A stretch of DNA of 64,000 bases, from contig NZ_CP108070.1 of assembly GCF_036178845.1 (NCBI RefSeq), positions 9,858,001-9,922,000 of the forward strand, read 5' to 3'. Below are positions 29,572-42,697 of this stretch, piece after piece. The position numbers and the translations under genes were made by a program. This stretch comes from Streptomyces sp. NBC_00271 (GTDB lineage Bacteria > Actinomycetota > Actinomycetes > Streptomycetales > Streptomycetaceae). The notes under the pieces were generated by a model that was not told the origin of the DNA, did no database searches, and was given only the letters and a program-made list of their open reading frames with translations. Position 1 is the first letter of the stretch. Each line of letters starts with the position of its first letter.

Positions 29572-31940
29572 CGACCACCGAGGAACGGCCGGTCGGCTTC
29601 GGACGGATGCCCCGCAAGGAGGACGCGCGGTTCGTCCGCGGCCACGGGACCTACGTCGACGACGTACGGCTGCCCGGGATGCTGTACGGCGCGATCCTGC
29701 GCAGCCCACTGGCACACGCCCGGATCGTGTCCGTCGACACCAGCGCCGCCGAGGCACACCCGAAGGTCAAGGCCGTGATCACCGGGGAGACCCTGGCCGG
29801 TCTCGGGCTGGCCTGGATGCCCACGCTCTCGTACGACACGCAGGCGGTGCTCGCCACCGACAAGGTGCGCTTCCAGGGCCAGGAGGTCGCCTTCGTCGTC
29901 GCCGAGGACCGCTACGCCGCCCGGGACGCCCTCGAGCTGATCGACGTGGAGTACGAACCGCTGCCGCCGGTCGTCGATGCCCGCCGGGCGCTCGACCCGG
30001 ACGCGCCGGTGATCCGCGACGACAAGGAGCATCAGAGCGACAACCACATCTTCGACTGGTCGGCGGGCGACAAGGAGCGCACCGACGCGGTCTTCGCGGC
30101 TGCCGACGTCGTGGTGGAGCAGGACATGCTCTATCCGCGGGTGCACCCGGCGCCGCTGGAGACCTGCGGCACCGTGGCGGACATGGACGCCATCACCGGG
30201 AAGCTGACGGTGTGGTCCACCACCCAAGCGCCGCACGCCCACCGCACGATCTACGCGATGGTGGCCGGCATCCCGGAGCACAAGATCCGGATCATCTCCC
30301 CGGACATCGGGGGCGGCTTCGGCAACAAGGTCGGCATCTACCCCGGTTACGTGTGCGCGGTCGTCGGCTCGATCGTCACCGGCAAGCCGGTGAAATGGGT
30401 GGAGGACCGCTCGGAGAACCTGATGAGCACGTCCTTCGCCCGCGACTACCACATGCACGGCGAGATCGCGGCGACGAAGGAGGGGAAGATCCTGGGCCTG
30501 CGCGTCCATGTGATCGCCGATCACGGCGCGTTCAACGCCACCGCACAGCCGACGCAGTTCCCGGCCGGCTTCTTCGGCGTCTTCACCGGCTCGTACGACC
30601 TGGCCGCCGCACACTGCACCGTGACCGGCGTCTACACCGACAAGGCCCCCGGCGGCGTCGCCTACGCCTGCTCGTTCCGCGTCACCGAGGCCGTGTACCT
30701 GGTCGAGCGGATGGTCGACCTGCTCGCCGACAGGCTCGGCACGGACCCGGCCGAGCTGCGGATGCGCAACCTGCTGCGGCCCGGGCAGTTCCCGTACAAG
30801 ACGCAGACGGGGTGGGAGTACGACTCCGGCGACTACCCGCGCGCCCTGCGGCTGGCCATGGACATCGCGCACTACGAGGACCTGCGCCGGGAGCAGGCCG
30901 AAAAACGCGAGCGCGGCGAGCTGATGGGCATCGGGGTCAGCTTCTTCACCGAGGCCGTCGGCGCGGGCCCCCGCAAGCACATGGACATCCTCGGACTGGG
31001 CATGGCCGACGGCGCCGAACTGCGCGTTCACCCGACCGGCAAGGCCGTCCTGCGGATCTCCGTACAGACCCAGGGGCAGGGCCACGAGACCACGTTCGCG
31101 CAGATCGTCGCCGAGGAACTGGGCATCCCGCCCGACGACGTCGAGGTGGTGCACGGCGACACCGACCAGACCCCGTTCGGGCTCGGCACCTACGGATCCC
31201 GCTCGACACCGGTGTCCGGAGCCGCGGCCGCGATGGTCGCCCGCAAAGTGCGCGAACGCGCGAAGATCGTCGCCTCCGCGATGCTCGAAGTGAGCCCGGA
31301 CGACCTGGAGTGGGAGAAGGGCCGCTGGTTCGTCACGGGCGACCCCGACCAGGGCAGGACCATGACCGAGATCGCGCTCGCCGCGCACTCCAACCTGGAA
31401 CTCCCGGAGGGTGTCGAGGGCCAGCTGGACGCGACCTGCGTCTACAACCCGCCGAACCTCACCTTCCCCTTCGGCGCGTACATCTGCGTCACCGACGTGG
31501 ACGCGGACACCGGCCAGGTGAAGGTCCGCCGGTTCATCGCCGTGGACGACTGCGGCAACCGGATCAACCCCATGATCGTCGAGGGGCAGGTGCACGGCGG
31601 ACTCGCCGACGGCGTCGGCATGGCGCTGATGCAGGTGATCGCCTTCGACGAGGACGGCAACTGTCTCGGCGGGTCGTTCATGGACTACCTCCTGCCCACC
31701 TCGGTCGAGTGCCCGTCCTGGGAGCTCGGGGAGACCGTCACCCCCTCTCCGCATCACCCCATCGGAGCCAAGGGCGTCGGCGAGTCCGCCACGGTGGGCT
31801 CACCTGCCGCGGTGGTCAACGCCGTGGTCGACGCGCTGAAGCCGCTCGGCGTACGCCATGTCGACATGCCGCTGACGCCCGCCGCGGTGTGGCGGGCCGC
31901 CCAGGGCCGGCCGCTGCGCACCGACCTGGCGATCACCTGA
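29568..31940 (+). CDS. coxL: Carbon monoxide dehydrogenase large subunit, form I
   Basis: A 790-residue molybdopterin subunit that oxidises CO with water to CO2. The active-site loop reads GGVAYACSFR with Cys368, matching AYxCSFR of form I (true CO-oxidising) enzymes rather than AYRGAGR of form II. The conserved catalytic Glu is in GAKGVGESATVGS. Cofactor-binding stretches PDIGGGFGNKVGIYPGY and QGQGHETTFAQIVAEELGI are in place. In this family the Cys carries the Cu of the Cu-S-Mo centre. The x position is Ala, commonly Arg. Confidence 0.96.
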   Translation: MTTTEERPVGFGRMPRKEDARFVRGHGTYVDDVRLPGMLYGAILRSPLAHARIVSVDTSAAEAHPKVKAVITGETLAGLGLAWMPTLSYDTQAVLATDKVRFQGQEVAFVVAEDRYAARDALELIDVEYEPLPPVVDARRALDPDAPVIRDDKEHQSDNHIFDWSAGDKERTDAVFAAADVVVEQDMLYPRVHPAPLETCGTVADMDAITGKLTVWSTTQAPHAHRTIYAMVAGIPEHKIRIISPDIGGGFGNKVGIYPGYVCAVVGSIVTGKPVKWVEDRSENLMSTSFARDYHMHGEIAATKEGKILGLRVHVIADHGAFNATAQPTQFPAGFFGVFTGSYDLAAAHCTVTGVYTDKAPGGVAYACSFRVTEAVYLVERMVDLLADRLGTDPAELRMRNLLRPGQFPYKTQTGWEYDSGDYPRALRLAMDIAHYEDLRREQAEKRERGELMGIGVSFFTEAVGAGPRKHMDILGLGMADGAELRVHPTGKAVLRISVQTQGQGHETTFAQIVAEELGIPPDDVEVVHGDTDQTPFGLGTYGSRSTPVSGAAAAMVARKVRERAKIVASAMLEVSPDDLEWEKGRWFVTGDPDQGRTMTEIALAAHSNLELPEGVEGQLDATCVYNPPNLTFPFGAYICVTDVDADTGQVKVRRFIAVDDCGNRINPMIVEGQVHGGLADGVGMALMQVIAFDEDGNCLGGSFMDYLLPTSVECPSWELGETVTPSPHHPIGAKGVGESATVGSPAAVVNAVVDALKPLGVRHVDMPLTPAAVWRAAQGRPLRTDLAIT

Positions 31941-31950
31941 GGTGCCGGCG

Positions 31951-32877
31951 ATGACGAACACCGAACTGCTGACCCGCGCGGACGTGCTCCGGCACGGCCG
32001 TACCCCGTTCGTCCTGGCCACCGTCGTCCACACGGAACGGCCCACGAGCGCCAGGCCCGGGGACAGCGCGCTGGTGCTGCCCGACGGCACCGTCGAGGGC
32101 TTCGTGGGCGGCACATGCGCCGAGACGACGGTGCAACTGCAGGGCCTGCGGGTGCTGGAGACCGGAGAGTCGCTGCTGCTGAGGATCACGCCCGCCGCGG
32201 ACACCGGCACCGAAGGCGCGCGGGATCCTGCCGAAGGTCTGGTCACGGTGGCCAACCCCTGCCTGTCGGGCGGCACGCTCGACATCTTCCTGGAGGCCAA
32301 CCTCCCCCCGGCGTTGGCCTACGTCTACGGTCACGCCCCCATCGCCCGCGCCCTGCTCGACGTCGGTCGTGTGCTCGGCCTCGACGCCCGCCCGGCCTCG
32401 CCCGGGGAGCCGCTGCCGCCCGATCTGGACGTCGTCGTCATCGCCACGCACGGCCGCGACGAGGAGAAGATACTGATCGAGGCCGCACGATCCAAGGTCC
32501 CGTACATCGGGCTGGTGGCCAGCCCGAAGCGTGGCGCGGCGGTACTCGCCGGGCTGGATCTCGGCGAGGAACAGCGCACGCACGTCCACACCCCGGCAGG
32601 CCTGGACATCGGCGCGCGGACCCCGGCGGAGATCGCGCTGTCGGTGTACGCCGAGATCATCGCACTGCGGCCGCAGGTGGCCCGAGCCGCACGCCCCGCA
32701 GCCGGATCCGCCGCGCCGCAGGCCGTGACCGAGAACGTGGATCCCGTGTGCGGCATGACCGTGGCGATCACGCCCGCCACCCTCTCACTCGACCGGGCCG
32801 CCGGCAGGGTGTACTTCTGCGGGCCGGGGTGCCAGCACGCCTTCGCCGACGACCCCTCCCGGTACGCGCATGCCTGA
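31951..32877 (+). CDS. coxF: XdhC/CoxF-family maturation protein fused to a YHS domain
   Basis: A 308-residue protein. Residues about 1-245 form an XdhC/CoxF-type factor (RHGRTPFVLATVVHTERPTS; VGGTCAETTV; GLVASPKRGAAVL; IGARTPAEIALSVYAEII), which in this family sulfurates or inserts the Mo cofactor. After a short Ala/Pro linker, residues about 262-308 are a YHS domain (NVDPVCGMTV and VYFCGPGCQHAFADDP) with two paired-Cys positions able to bind metal. It starts 10 bases after coxL and overlaps coxD by 8 bases. Confidence 0.9.
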   Translation: MTNTELLTRADVLRHGRTPFVLATVVHTERPTSARPGDSALVLPDGTVEGFVGGTCAETTVQLQGLRVLETGESLLLRITPAADTGTEGARDPAEGLVTVANPCLSGGTLDIFLEANLPPALAYVYGHAPIARALLDVGRVLGLDARPASPGEPLPPDLDVVVIATHGRDEEKILIEAARSKVPYIGLVASPKRGAAVLAGLDLGEEQRTHVHTPAGLDIGARTPAEIALSVYAEIIALRPQVARAARPAAGSAAPQAVTENVDPVCGMTVAITPATLSLDRAAGRVYFCGPGCQHAFADDPSRYAHA

Positions 32878-33778
32878 CGTCGACGCCCTCGTACCCGATG
32901 TCGCCGCCCTGCGCTCGCGTCTGGACGCCGTCGGCTACCTGGCCGACGACGCCCTGGCCACGGCGCTGCTGCTGGCCGTGCGCATGCGGCAGCCGATCCT
33001 GCTGGAGGGCGAGCCCGGCGTCGGCAAGACCGAGGCGGCCCGTGCCCTCGCCGCCGTGCTCGACACGCCGCTGATCCGGCTGCAGTGCTATGAGGGACTG
33101 TCCTCGGCCGAGGCCCTCTACGAGTGGAACTATCCACGGCAACTGCTGGCCATCCGGCTGGCCGAGTCCCGCGGGGAGCCCCTGCGGGACGCCGACCTGT
33201 TCGCCGAGGACTACCTGCTGCCACGGCCGCTGCTCGCCGCGATCTGCCACCCGGGACCGCGGCCGGCGGTGCTGCTCATCGACGAAGTGGACCGCGCCGA
33301 CGACGAGTTCGAGGCGTTCCTGCTGGAACTGCTCGCAGACGCCGCGGTCACCATCCCCGAACTCGGCACCCGGACGGCCGCGGTACCGCCGGTGGCCGTA
33401 CTGACGTCCAACCGCACCCGGGATCTGCACGACGCGCTCAAACGCCGCTGCCTCTACCACTGGATCGACTACCCGGACACCGCACGGGTCGCCGCGATCA
33501 TCCGCAGACGGGTGCCGGAGTCGGCCCAGTGGCTGGCCACGAACGTGGCGCGCGGGGTGGCGCGCCTGCGTGCCCGGCAGGAGCTCACCAAGCCGCCCGG
33601 CATCGCCGAGGCGATCGACTGGGCCGGCGCGCTGCACGCGCTGGGGCTCTCCGTTCTCGACGCCGACGCCGCCGACCGCACCCTGGGGGCGGTCCTCAAG
33701 TACGCCGAGGACCTGGAGGCCGTGCGCCGGGCCGGATTGGCGGAGCTGGTCGACGCCGAGGCCGGGTCCGATGCCTGA
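32870..33778 (+). CDS. coxD: MoxR-type AAA+ ATPase for CO dehydrogenase maturation
   Basis: A 302-residue MoxR ATPase. Walker A is LLEGEPGVGKTEAARALA (about 44-61), Walker B PAVLLIDEVDRADDEFEAFLLELL, sensor LTSNRTRDLHDALKRRCLYHW. In form I systems CoxD acts on apo-CoxL to build the Cu-S-Mo site, using ATP. It overlaps both coxF and coxE by 8 bases, so translation of all three is coupled. Confidence 0.94.
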   Translation: MPDVDALVPDVAALRSRLDAVGYLADDALATALLLAVRMRQPILLEGEPGVGKTEAARALAAVLDTPLIRLQCYEGLSSAEALYEWNYPRQLLAIRLAESRGEPLRDADLFAEDYLLPRPLLAAICHPGPRPAVLLIDEVDRADDEFEAFLLELLADAAVTIPELGTRTAAVPPVAVLTSNRTRDLHDALKRRCLYHWIDYPDTARVAAIIRRRVPESAQWLATNVARGVARLRARQELTKPPGIAEAIDWAGALHALGLSVLDADAADRTLGAVLKYAEDLEAVRRAGLAELVDAEAGSDA

Positions 33779-34919
33779 CCTGCCGGAACTGGCCGCCTCG
33801 TTCACCGCCGCCCTGCACGGCGCGGGGATCGCGGTGGGCCCCGACCGTACCCGGAGCTTCGCTCGGGCGCTCACCCTGCTGGCACCGTCGACGACGCGCG
33901 AGCTGCGGCACTGCGCGCTCGCCACCCTGGTGTCCGACCCCGAGCAGATCGAACCGTTCGACACGGTCTTCCGTGAGGTCTTCGGCGGCCCGGCCGACCG
34001 CGAAGCGCAACGCGGGCAACCCGGCGACCCGGCCCGATCGCTCAGGGACACCGTTCCCGGCCGCGTCCCCGGCACTCGGAAGGCCACCGGGGACGGACGC
34101 GGCCGGGAGGCCGACGCACAGCCGCGGGAGGCTCCCGTACCCCTCGCGGCCAGTCCGCTCGACCGTCTCGCCGGCCGCGACTTCGCGGAGCTGTCCGCCG
34201 GGGAACTGGCGCGGCTCTCCGAAGTGATGCGCACGATGGTGCTTCGCACCCCGACCCGGCCGTCCCGCCGGCGCCGCACCGCGCACCACGGTGCGCGCAT
34301 CGACGTGCGCCGCACCCTCTCCGTCAGCCGGCGCACCGGCGGATACCCGCTGCGGCTACGCCGCTTCGTGCCTCGTGCCCGCCCCCGCGACCTCATCGTG
34401 CTCTGCGACATCTCCGGATCGATGGAGCCCTATGCCCGAGCGATGCTCCAACTGCTCTACTGTGCCGCCCGCGCCACTCACGCCGAGGTCTTCACCTTCG
34501 CCACCCGCCTCACACGCCTCACACCCGTCCTCCGGCGGGCCGGCCCGGACGACGCCCTGGCACGGGCGGGCCGGGCGGCCCCGGACTGGTCCGGAGGCAC
34601 CCGGATAGCGGAGTGCCTGGCGGAGTTCAACGAGCGGTTCGGCCGGCCCGGCATGGCGCACGGCGCCGTGGTCGTTCTCATCTCCGACGGCTGGGACACC
34701 GGAGCGCCCGCCGACCTCGCCACCCAGATGGCACGTCTGTCCCGGGTCGCCTACCGCGTCGTATGGGTCAACCCGCGCACGGCGAGCCCGCGCTACCGTC
34801 CGCTCGTGGCCGGCATGGCCGCGGCACTGCCCTACTGCGACGCCGTCGTCAGCGCCCACAACCTCGCGGCCCTGGGCGACTTCACCGCTGTGCTGTCCGC
34901 CCCGCGCCGCCGCCGATGA
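33771..34919 (+). CDS. coxE: VWA-domain protein for CO dehydrogenase maturation
   Basis: A 382-residue CoxE/VWA_CoxE-type protein. The von Willebrand A domain covers about 200-380 with MIDAS motif LIVLCDISGSMEPYARAML and a second metal segment GGTRIAECLAEFNERFG. The N-terminal half is helical with a variable Pro/Arg-rich linker (about 85-130). It partners the MoxR ATPase. Last gene of the cox operon; the panD leader begins shortly after. Confidence 0.93.
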   Translation: MPDLPELAASFTAALHGAGIAVGPDRTRSFARALTLLAPSTTRELRHCALATLVSDPEQIEPFDTVFREVFGGPADREAQRGQPGDPARSLRDTVPGRVPGTRKATGDGRGREADAQPREAPVPLAASPLDRLAGRDFAELSAGELARLSEVMRTMVLRTPTRPSRRRRTAHHGARIDVRRTLSVSRRTGGYPLRLRRFVPRARPRDLIVLCDISGSMEPYARAMLQLLYCAARATHAEVFTFATRLTRLTPVLRRAGPDDALARAGRAAPDWSGGTRIAECLAEFNERFGRPGMAHGAVVVLISDGWDTGAPADLATQMARLSRVAYRVVWVNPRTASPRYRPLVAGMAAALPYCDAVVSAHNLAALGDFTAVLSAPRRRR

Positions 34920-35113
34920 CCCAGGCGCCGCCCTCTGAACCTTCGTCAGTTCATGCTCAGTGACGGGGCTCTCAGTGCGGTCCCGAGTGCCGTTCCGTAC
35001 CCTGGTTCCGCCTGTCGACGCCGAGGGCGGAGCGGAGCAGTAATCGGTCGGTGTCGATACCTGAACAGCGGGCGGGAAATCAGTGGGAAGCCGGCCGTTG
35101 TAGAGTGAAAAAC

Positions 35114-35140
35114 GCCCTTGACCTGCACAAGCAGGCAGGG
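35114..35140 (+). promoter_or_regulatory. Conserved leader segment with hairpin upstream of panD
   Basis: GCCCTTGACCTGC (35114-35126) and a CCTGC-ACAA-GCAGG hairpin (35122-35135), about 30 bases before the panD start. The same segment, with a different loop, is kept at 26847-26869 in the vestigial copy, which argues for a constrained role in the leader. Confidence 0.55.
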
Positions 35141-35163
35141 AGCCGAACAGCAGGAGCACCCAA

Positions 35164-35583
35164 ATGCTGCGCACCATGTTCAAGTCCAAGATCCACCGTG
35201 CCACCGTCACCCAGGCCGACCTGCACTACGTCGGATCCGTCACGATCGACGCCGATCTGCTCGATGCCGCGGATCTGCTGCCGGGTGAGCTCGTGCACAT
35301 CGTCGACATCACCAACGGCGCCCGCCTGGAGACGTACGTCATCGAGGGCGAGCGCGGTTCCGGGGTCGTCGGGATCAACGGGGCGGCGGCCCATCTCGTG
35401 CATCCCGGAGATCTGGTGATCATCATCAGTTACGCTCAGGTCTCCGACGCCGAGGCGCGGGCACTGCGGCCGAGGGTCGTGCACGTGGACCACGACAACC
35501 GGATCGTGGCCCTCGGTGCCGATCCGTCCGAACCGGTGCCGGGCTCGGACCAGGAGCGCAGCCCGCAGGCGGTCACCGTCTGA
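35164..35583 (+). CDS. panD: Aspartate 1-decarboxylase
   Basis: A 139-residue pyruvoyl enzyme converting L-aspartate to beta-alanine for pantothenate and CoA. The self-cleavage site is Gly24-Ser25 in [10 protein letters not shown], which generates the pyruvoyl group. Other family blocks: [56 protein letters not shown]. Length is standard for actinobacteria. A GCAGGAG ribosome site precedes ATG 35164. It stands alone, apart from panB/panC, and its 5' region is partially repeated 8.3 kb upstream. Confidence 0.97.
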   Translation: MLRTMFKSKIHRATVTQADLHYVGSVTIDADLLDAADLLPGELVHIVDITNGARLETYVIEGERGSGVVGINGAAAHLVHPGDLVIIISYAQVSDAEARALRPRVVHVDHDNRIVALGADPSEPVPGSDQERSPQAVTV

Positions 35584-35643
35584 ACCCCGGGCCCGGGGCA
35601 GCGGCTGACCAAGCAGATGACCCGAGGACGTGAGGAGTTGCCC

Positions 35644-35988
35644 GTGAGCGACATAGAGATCCGCGACGACCGTGCGGGTGGCCGCCTCGAGGCGATCGCC
35701 GGGGACGAAGTGGTCGGCCACATCGAGTACTTCGTCCTCGAGGCCCCCGCGCGCGCCCTCGTCCCCGTGCACACCATCGTGGAACCCGAGCACGAGGGGA
35801 AGGGCATCGCGGGCTCCCTCGCCCGTGAGCTGTACGGCATCGCCGCGCGCGAGGGCATCGTGGTCGCGCCCTTGTGCCCGTACGTCGTGAAGTGGGCGGC
35901 GCGCCACCCCGAGGAGGCTCCGGCGGCCGACCCGGAGCTGCTCGGGGCGGCGACGGAGTGGCTCGAGACACATCCCGGGCGCTTCTGA
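35644..35988 (+). CDS. Small GNAT-like N-acetyltransferase (NATD1/YidJ type)
   Basis: A 114-residue protein of the short GNAT family. The acetyl-CoA loop is VEPEHEGKGIAGSLAREL (about 45-62), followed by EGIVVAPLCPYVVKWAARHPE. The acceptor is unknown. GTG 35644 has GAGGAG 9 bases upstream and is better than ATG 35617, which lacks a site. Its TGA shares a base with the next ATG, so it is coupled to the racemase-like gene. Confidence 0.88.
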   Translation: MSDIEIRDDRAGGRLEAIAGDEVVGHIEYFVLEAPARALVPVHTIVEPEHEGKGIAGSLARELYGIAAREGIVVAPLCPYVVKWAARHPEEAPAADPELLGAATEWLETHPGRF

Positions 35989-36635
35989 TGAACCGATCGG
36001 GTCCGCTCGCCCTGCTGCACACCTCGCCCCTGCACATCCCCGTCTTCGACGCGCTGCGCGACGAGGACCACCAGGGGCTGGAGCTGCGGCACATGGTGGA
36101 CGAGGAACTGTTGGCCCGGGCCCGGCGCGAGGGCCCGGCCGCGGTGGCCGACGAGGTGCGGGCGGCCCTCGACCGAGCCGTGGCCGACGGGGCGCGTGCC
36201 GTGCTGTGCACCTGCTCGACGATCGGCGCCGTCGCCGAGGAGGCGGGCGCCGGGGTGCCCGTGCTCCGGGTGGACCGTCCGATGGCCGCCGCCGCGGTCG
36301 CCGCGGGCCCCCGTGTGGTGGTCGTCGCGACGTCGGAGAGCACCTTGGAGCCGACGGTCGCCCTCGTCGAGGAGGAGGCCCGCGCCTCCGGGCGCTCCGT
36401 ACGGGTCCGTACGCTGCTGGTCGACGGGGCCTGGGCCCGTTTCGAGGCGGGCGACATCGAGGGGTACGTCCGCAGTGTGGCGACGGCCGCCGACTCGGTC
36501 ATCGACGCCGACGCGATCGTCCTCGCCCAGGCGTCCATGACCCCGGCCCAGCGGCTGACCACGACCGCGGTCCCGGTACTGTCCAGCCCCCGCCCGGGGC
36601 TCGCGGCCGGCGCGGACGCGGTGCGCCACGCGTAG
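35988..36635 (+). CDS. Asp/Glu racemase-superfamily protein
   Basis: A 215-residue protein of the Asp/Glu/hydantoin racemase fold. The first catalytic Cys is in RAVLCTCSTIGAVAEEAG (about 70-87). At the usual second Cys position (GCTHYP in MurI) the sequence is DADAIVLAQASMTP, so only one catalytic Cys is present. It may be a decarboxylase- or isomerase-like relative. Coupled to the upstream acetyltransferase. Confidence 0.8.
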   Translation: MNRSGPLALLHTSPLHIPVFDALRDEDHQGLELRHMVDEELLARARREGPAAVADEVRAALDRAVADGARAVLCTCSTIGAVAEEAGAGVPVLRVDRPMAAAAVAAGPRVVVVATSESTLEPTVALVEEEARASGRSVRVRTLLVDGAWARFEAGDIEGYVRSVATAADSVIDADAIVLAQASMTPAQRLTTTAVPVLSSPRPGLAAGADAVRHA

Positions 36636-36804
36636 ACGCTCCACGGGTAGATGCCCCATGGGCGGGCGCGCCACCGGTGCAACGGCCGGGTCCGTCTGGT
36701 CCAACTGGTCCGCACGCCCTGCGCGACGGGGTGACTGGGGGAGCGGTGGCCGGGTACGCGTGGGACAAGTCCAGGGCTGACGTATCGACTGGCTGGAGGA
36801 CACC

Positions 36805-37098
36805 ATGACGCATCCGAACCCCGATCCTGTGCAACCGGGTCCCACGCCCGGGCCGGGCCCCGACCGTCCGCAGCCCTTCCCGGAGCCTCACCCCTTCCCT
36901 GACCCGACCCCGGATCCGGGCCCTCACCCCCCACCGAAGCCCACCCCTCCGCCGACCCCGGTGCCGAAGCCGCCGGGGCCCGAGCCGACCCCGCCGAGCC
37001 CCGGCCCGGTGCCGCCCAGCCCGGGCCCGGTGCCGCCGGGCCCCGAGCCGGTACCGAACCCCGAACCGGGACCCCCGCTCACGCGAACAGCCGGGTGA
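36805..37098 (+). CDS. Small proline-rich protein of unknown function
   Basis: A 97-residue protein, about half proline, with repeats such as PSPGPVPPSPGPVPPGPEP. It has no signal peptide, helix or known domain. The start is supported by TGGAGGA 7 bases before ATG 36805, and the frame ends at TGA just before a hairpin. It is probably disordered. Base composition is extreme but codon use (CCC, CCG, CCT) suits a real gene. Function not recognised. Confidence 0.6.
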   Translation: MTHPNPDPVQPGPTPGPGPDRPQPFPEPHPFPDPTPDPGPHPPPKPTPPPTPVPKPPGPEPTPPSPGPVPPSPGPVPPGPEPVPNPEPGPPLTRTAG

Positions 37099-37128
37099 AT
37101 GAGTGAACGGGTGAACGGGTGAACGACA

Positions 37129-37167
37129 GAGGCCGTCACGTCCCGGGTTCCAGGATGTGACGGCCTC
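37129..37167. terminator. Bidirectional terminator between the proline-rich gene and gnd
   Basis: An 11-bp stem GAGGCCGTCAC (37129-37139) and GTGACGGCCTC (37157-37167) with a 17-base loop, between convergent genes. A small GTGAACGG tandem repeat precedes it (37103-37124). Confidence 0.8.
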
Positions 37168-37219
37168 GGTGGCGCGGCCGTACGCCGTGTACCCGTACGC
37201 CTGGTACCCCTACGTCTGC

Positions 37220-41644
<4,425 letters not shown>

Positions 41645-41760
41645 GAGTCCCTCCTCTGCGTGCGGCGGGGGCGCTGTGCCCGGCGCGGCGAACGATCGGC
41701 CTTCATACCCACTACGATGCCTCGCGCATCCGTTCACGTCGTCGTACCTGAGCAGGCAAT

Positions 41761-41788
41761 GAGTAGTACTGCCGATGGAGTACGACTC
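41761..41788. promoter_or_regulatory. Inverted repeat in the transporter/ferric-reductase divergent region
   Basis: GAGTAGTAC (41761-41769) and GTACGACTC (41780-41788) form a dyad with one mismatch. It lies about midway between the two divergent starts (41644 and 41873). No iron-box consensus was found. Confidence 0.45.
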
Positions 41789-41872
41789 GCCCCATGTCCT
41801 CCCCTGGGTGGGCGACATGAGAGGGAGACCCTCCGGTGAGAACCCCTAGGGGGCTTGGTACTACTGCTGTTC

Positions 41873-42616
41873 GTGGACCTCGACCCGGAACTCTCGGCGC
41901 TCGGCTCGCTCGGCGGCTTCTTCGTACTACACACCGGCGTACCGCCGTGTGCTCCGCTGCCGACGCTCGCACAGGCGTACGCGTCTCCCCGAGACGATGA
42001 TCCCAGAGATGTCTGGTCGGATCCTCTGAATTTTCGCGTCCGGAAGGTCGCGGCGAGTCTGCGGGCGCCCGAGCCCCGGATCGCGGTCTCGGTGGCGCAG
42101 CAGGGACTCGCGGCCCGTCTGTGGTCGGTCTCGCTCGGTGCCGCCGCGCTGTACGGGCAGCTGCCGGACCTCGACCCGGGGCTGCTGCGGTGGGATCCGG
42201 ACGGCAGCGCTCCGGACGACCTGTGGCTGTCCGAGGTACGCGCCCTGCCAGTGGCGGCGGTCGGAGAGGTCGTACGGGACGGCCACCTCGCCCCGCTGGC
42301 GGCGGCTCTGCGCACCCGACACCGCATGTCGGAGGGCCTGTTGTGGGGGAACGCGGGCTCGGCGCTCACGGGTGCCTGGCGCCAGCTGCACCGCTGGGCC
42401 GAGGCCAACGGCCGTACGGACGTGGCCGATCGGGCCCGCGCCCTCGCCGCCGACCTGTTCACGCATCCCGACCTGTCCGCGACCGTGGACCCCCGTACCC
42501 TGCGCCGCCGCAGTTGCTGCCTCTACTACCGGCTCCCCGGCGGCGGCCTCTGCGGCGACTGCTGTTTCGACCGCCCGCCGGGCCGGACGCCGGGCGGGGC
42601 TCCGGGCCGCCGCTGA
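41873..42616 (+). CDS. FhuF-like ferric siderophore reductase (2Fe-2S)
   Basis: A 247-residue protein whose C-terminus carries the FhuF-type cluster motif: RRRSCCLYYRLPGGGLCGDCCF, with Cys-Cys-x(10)-Cys-x(2)-Cys spacing (about residues 215-232). The middle part has VAASLRAPEPRIAVSVAQQGLAARLWS, typical of actinobacterial siderophore reductases. These reduce ferric siderophores in the cytoplasm to release iron. The start is uncertain: GTG 41873 gives a family-like VDLDPELSALG; TTG 41855, right after AGGGGG, would add six residues. Confidence 0.85.
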   Translation: MDLDPELSALGSLGGFFVLHTGVPPCAPLPTLAQAYASPRDDDPRDVWSDPLNFRVRKVAASLRAPEPRIAVSVAQQGLAARLWSVSLGAAALYGQLPDLDPGLLRWDPDGSAPDDLWLSEVRALPVAAVGEVVRDGHLAPLAAALRTRHRMSEGLLWGNAGSALTGAWRQLHRWAEANGRTDVADRARALAADLFTHPDLSATVDPRTLRRRSCCLYYRLPGGGLCGDCCFDRPPGRTPGGAPGRR

Positions 42617-42697
42617 GCACCGCGGTCTTCCCCAAGCGTCCCTTCTGGGTGACCATGAAAGGCACCAGCCGGTATCCGGTACGACGGGGGGCTCTGC

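Noticed and set aside
35118..35123. TTGACC in the panD leader as a -35 box
   Set aside because: No matching -10 at 16-18 bases, and the motif overlaps the conserved hairpin, so a leader role is more likely.
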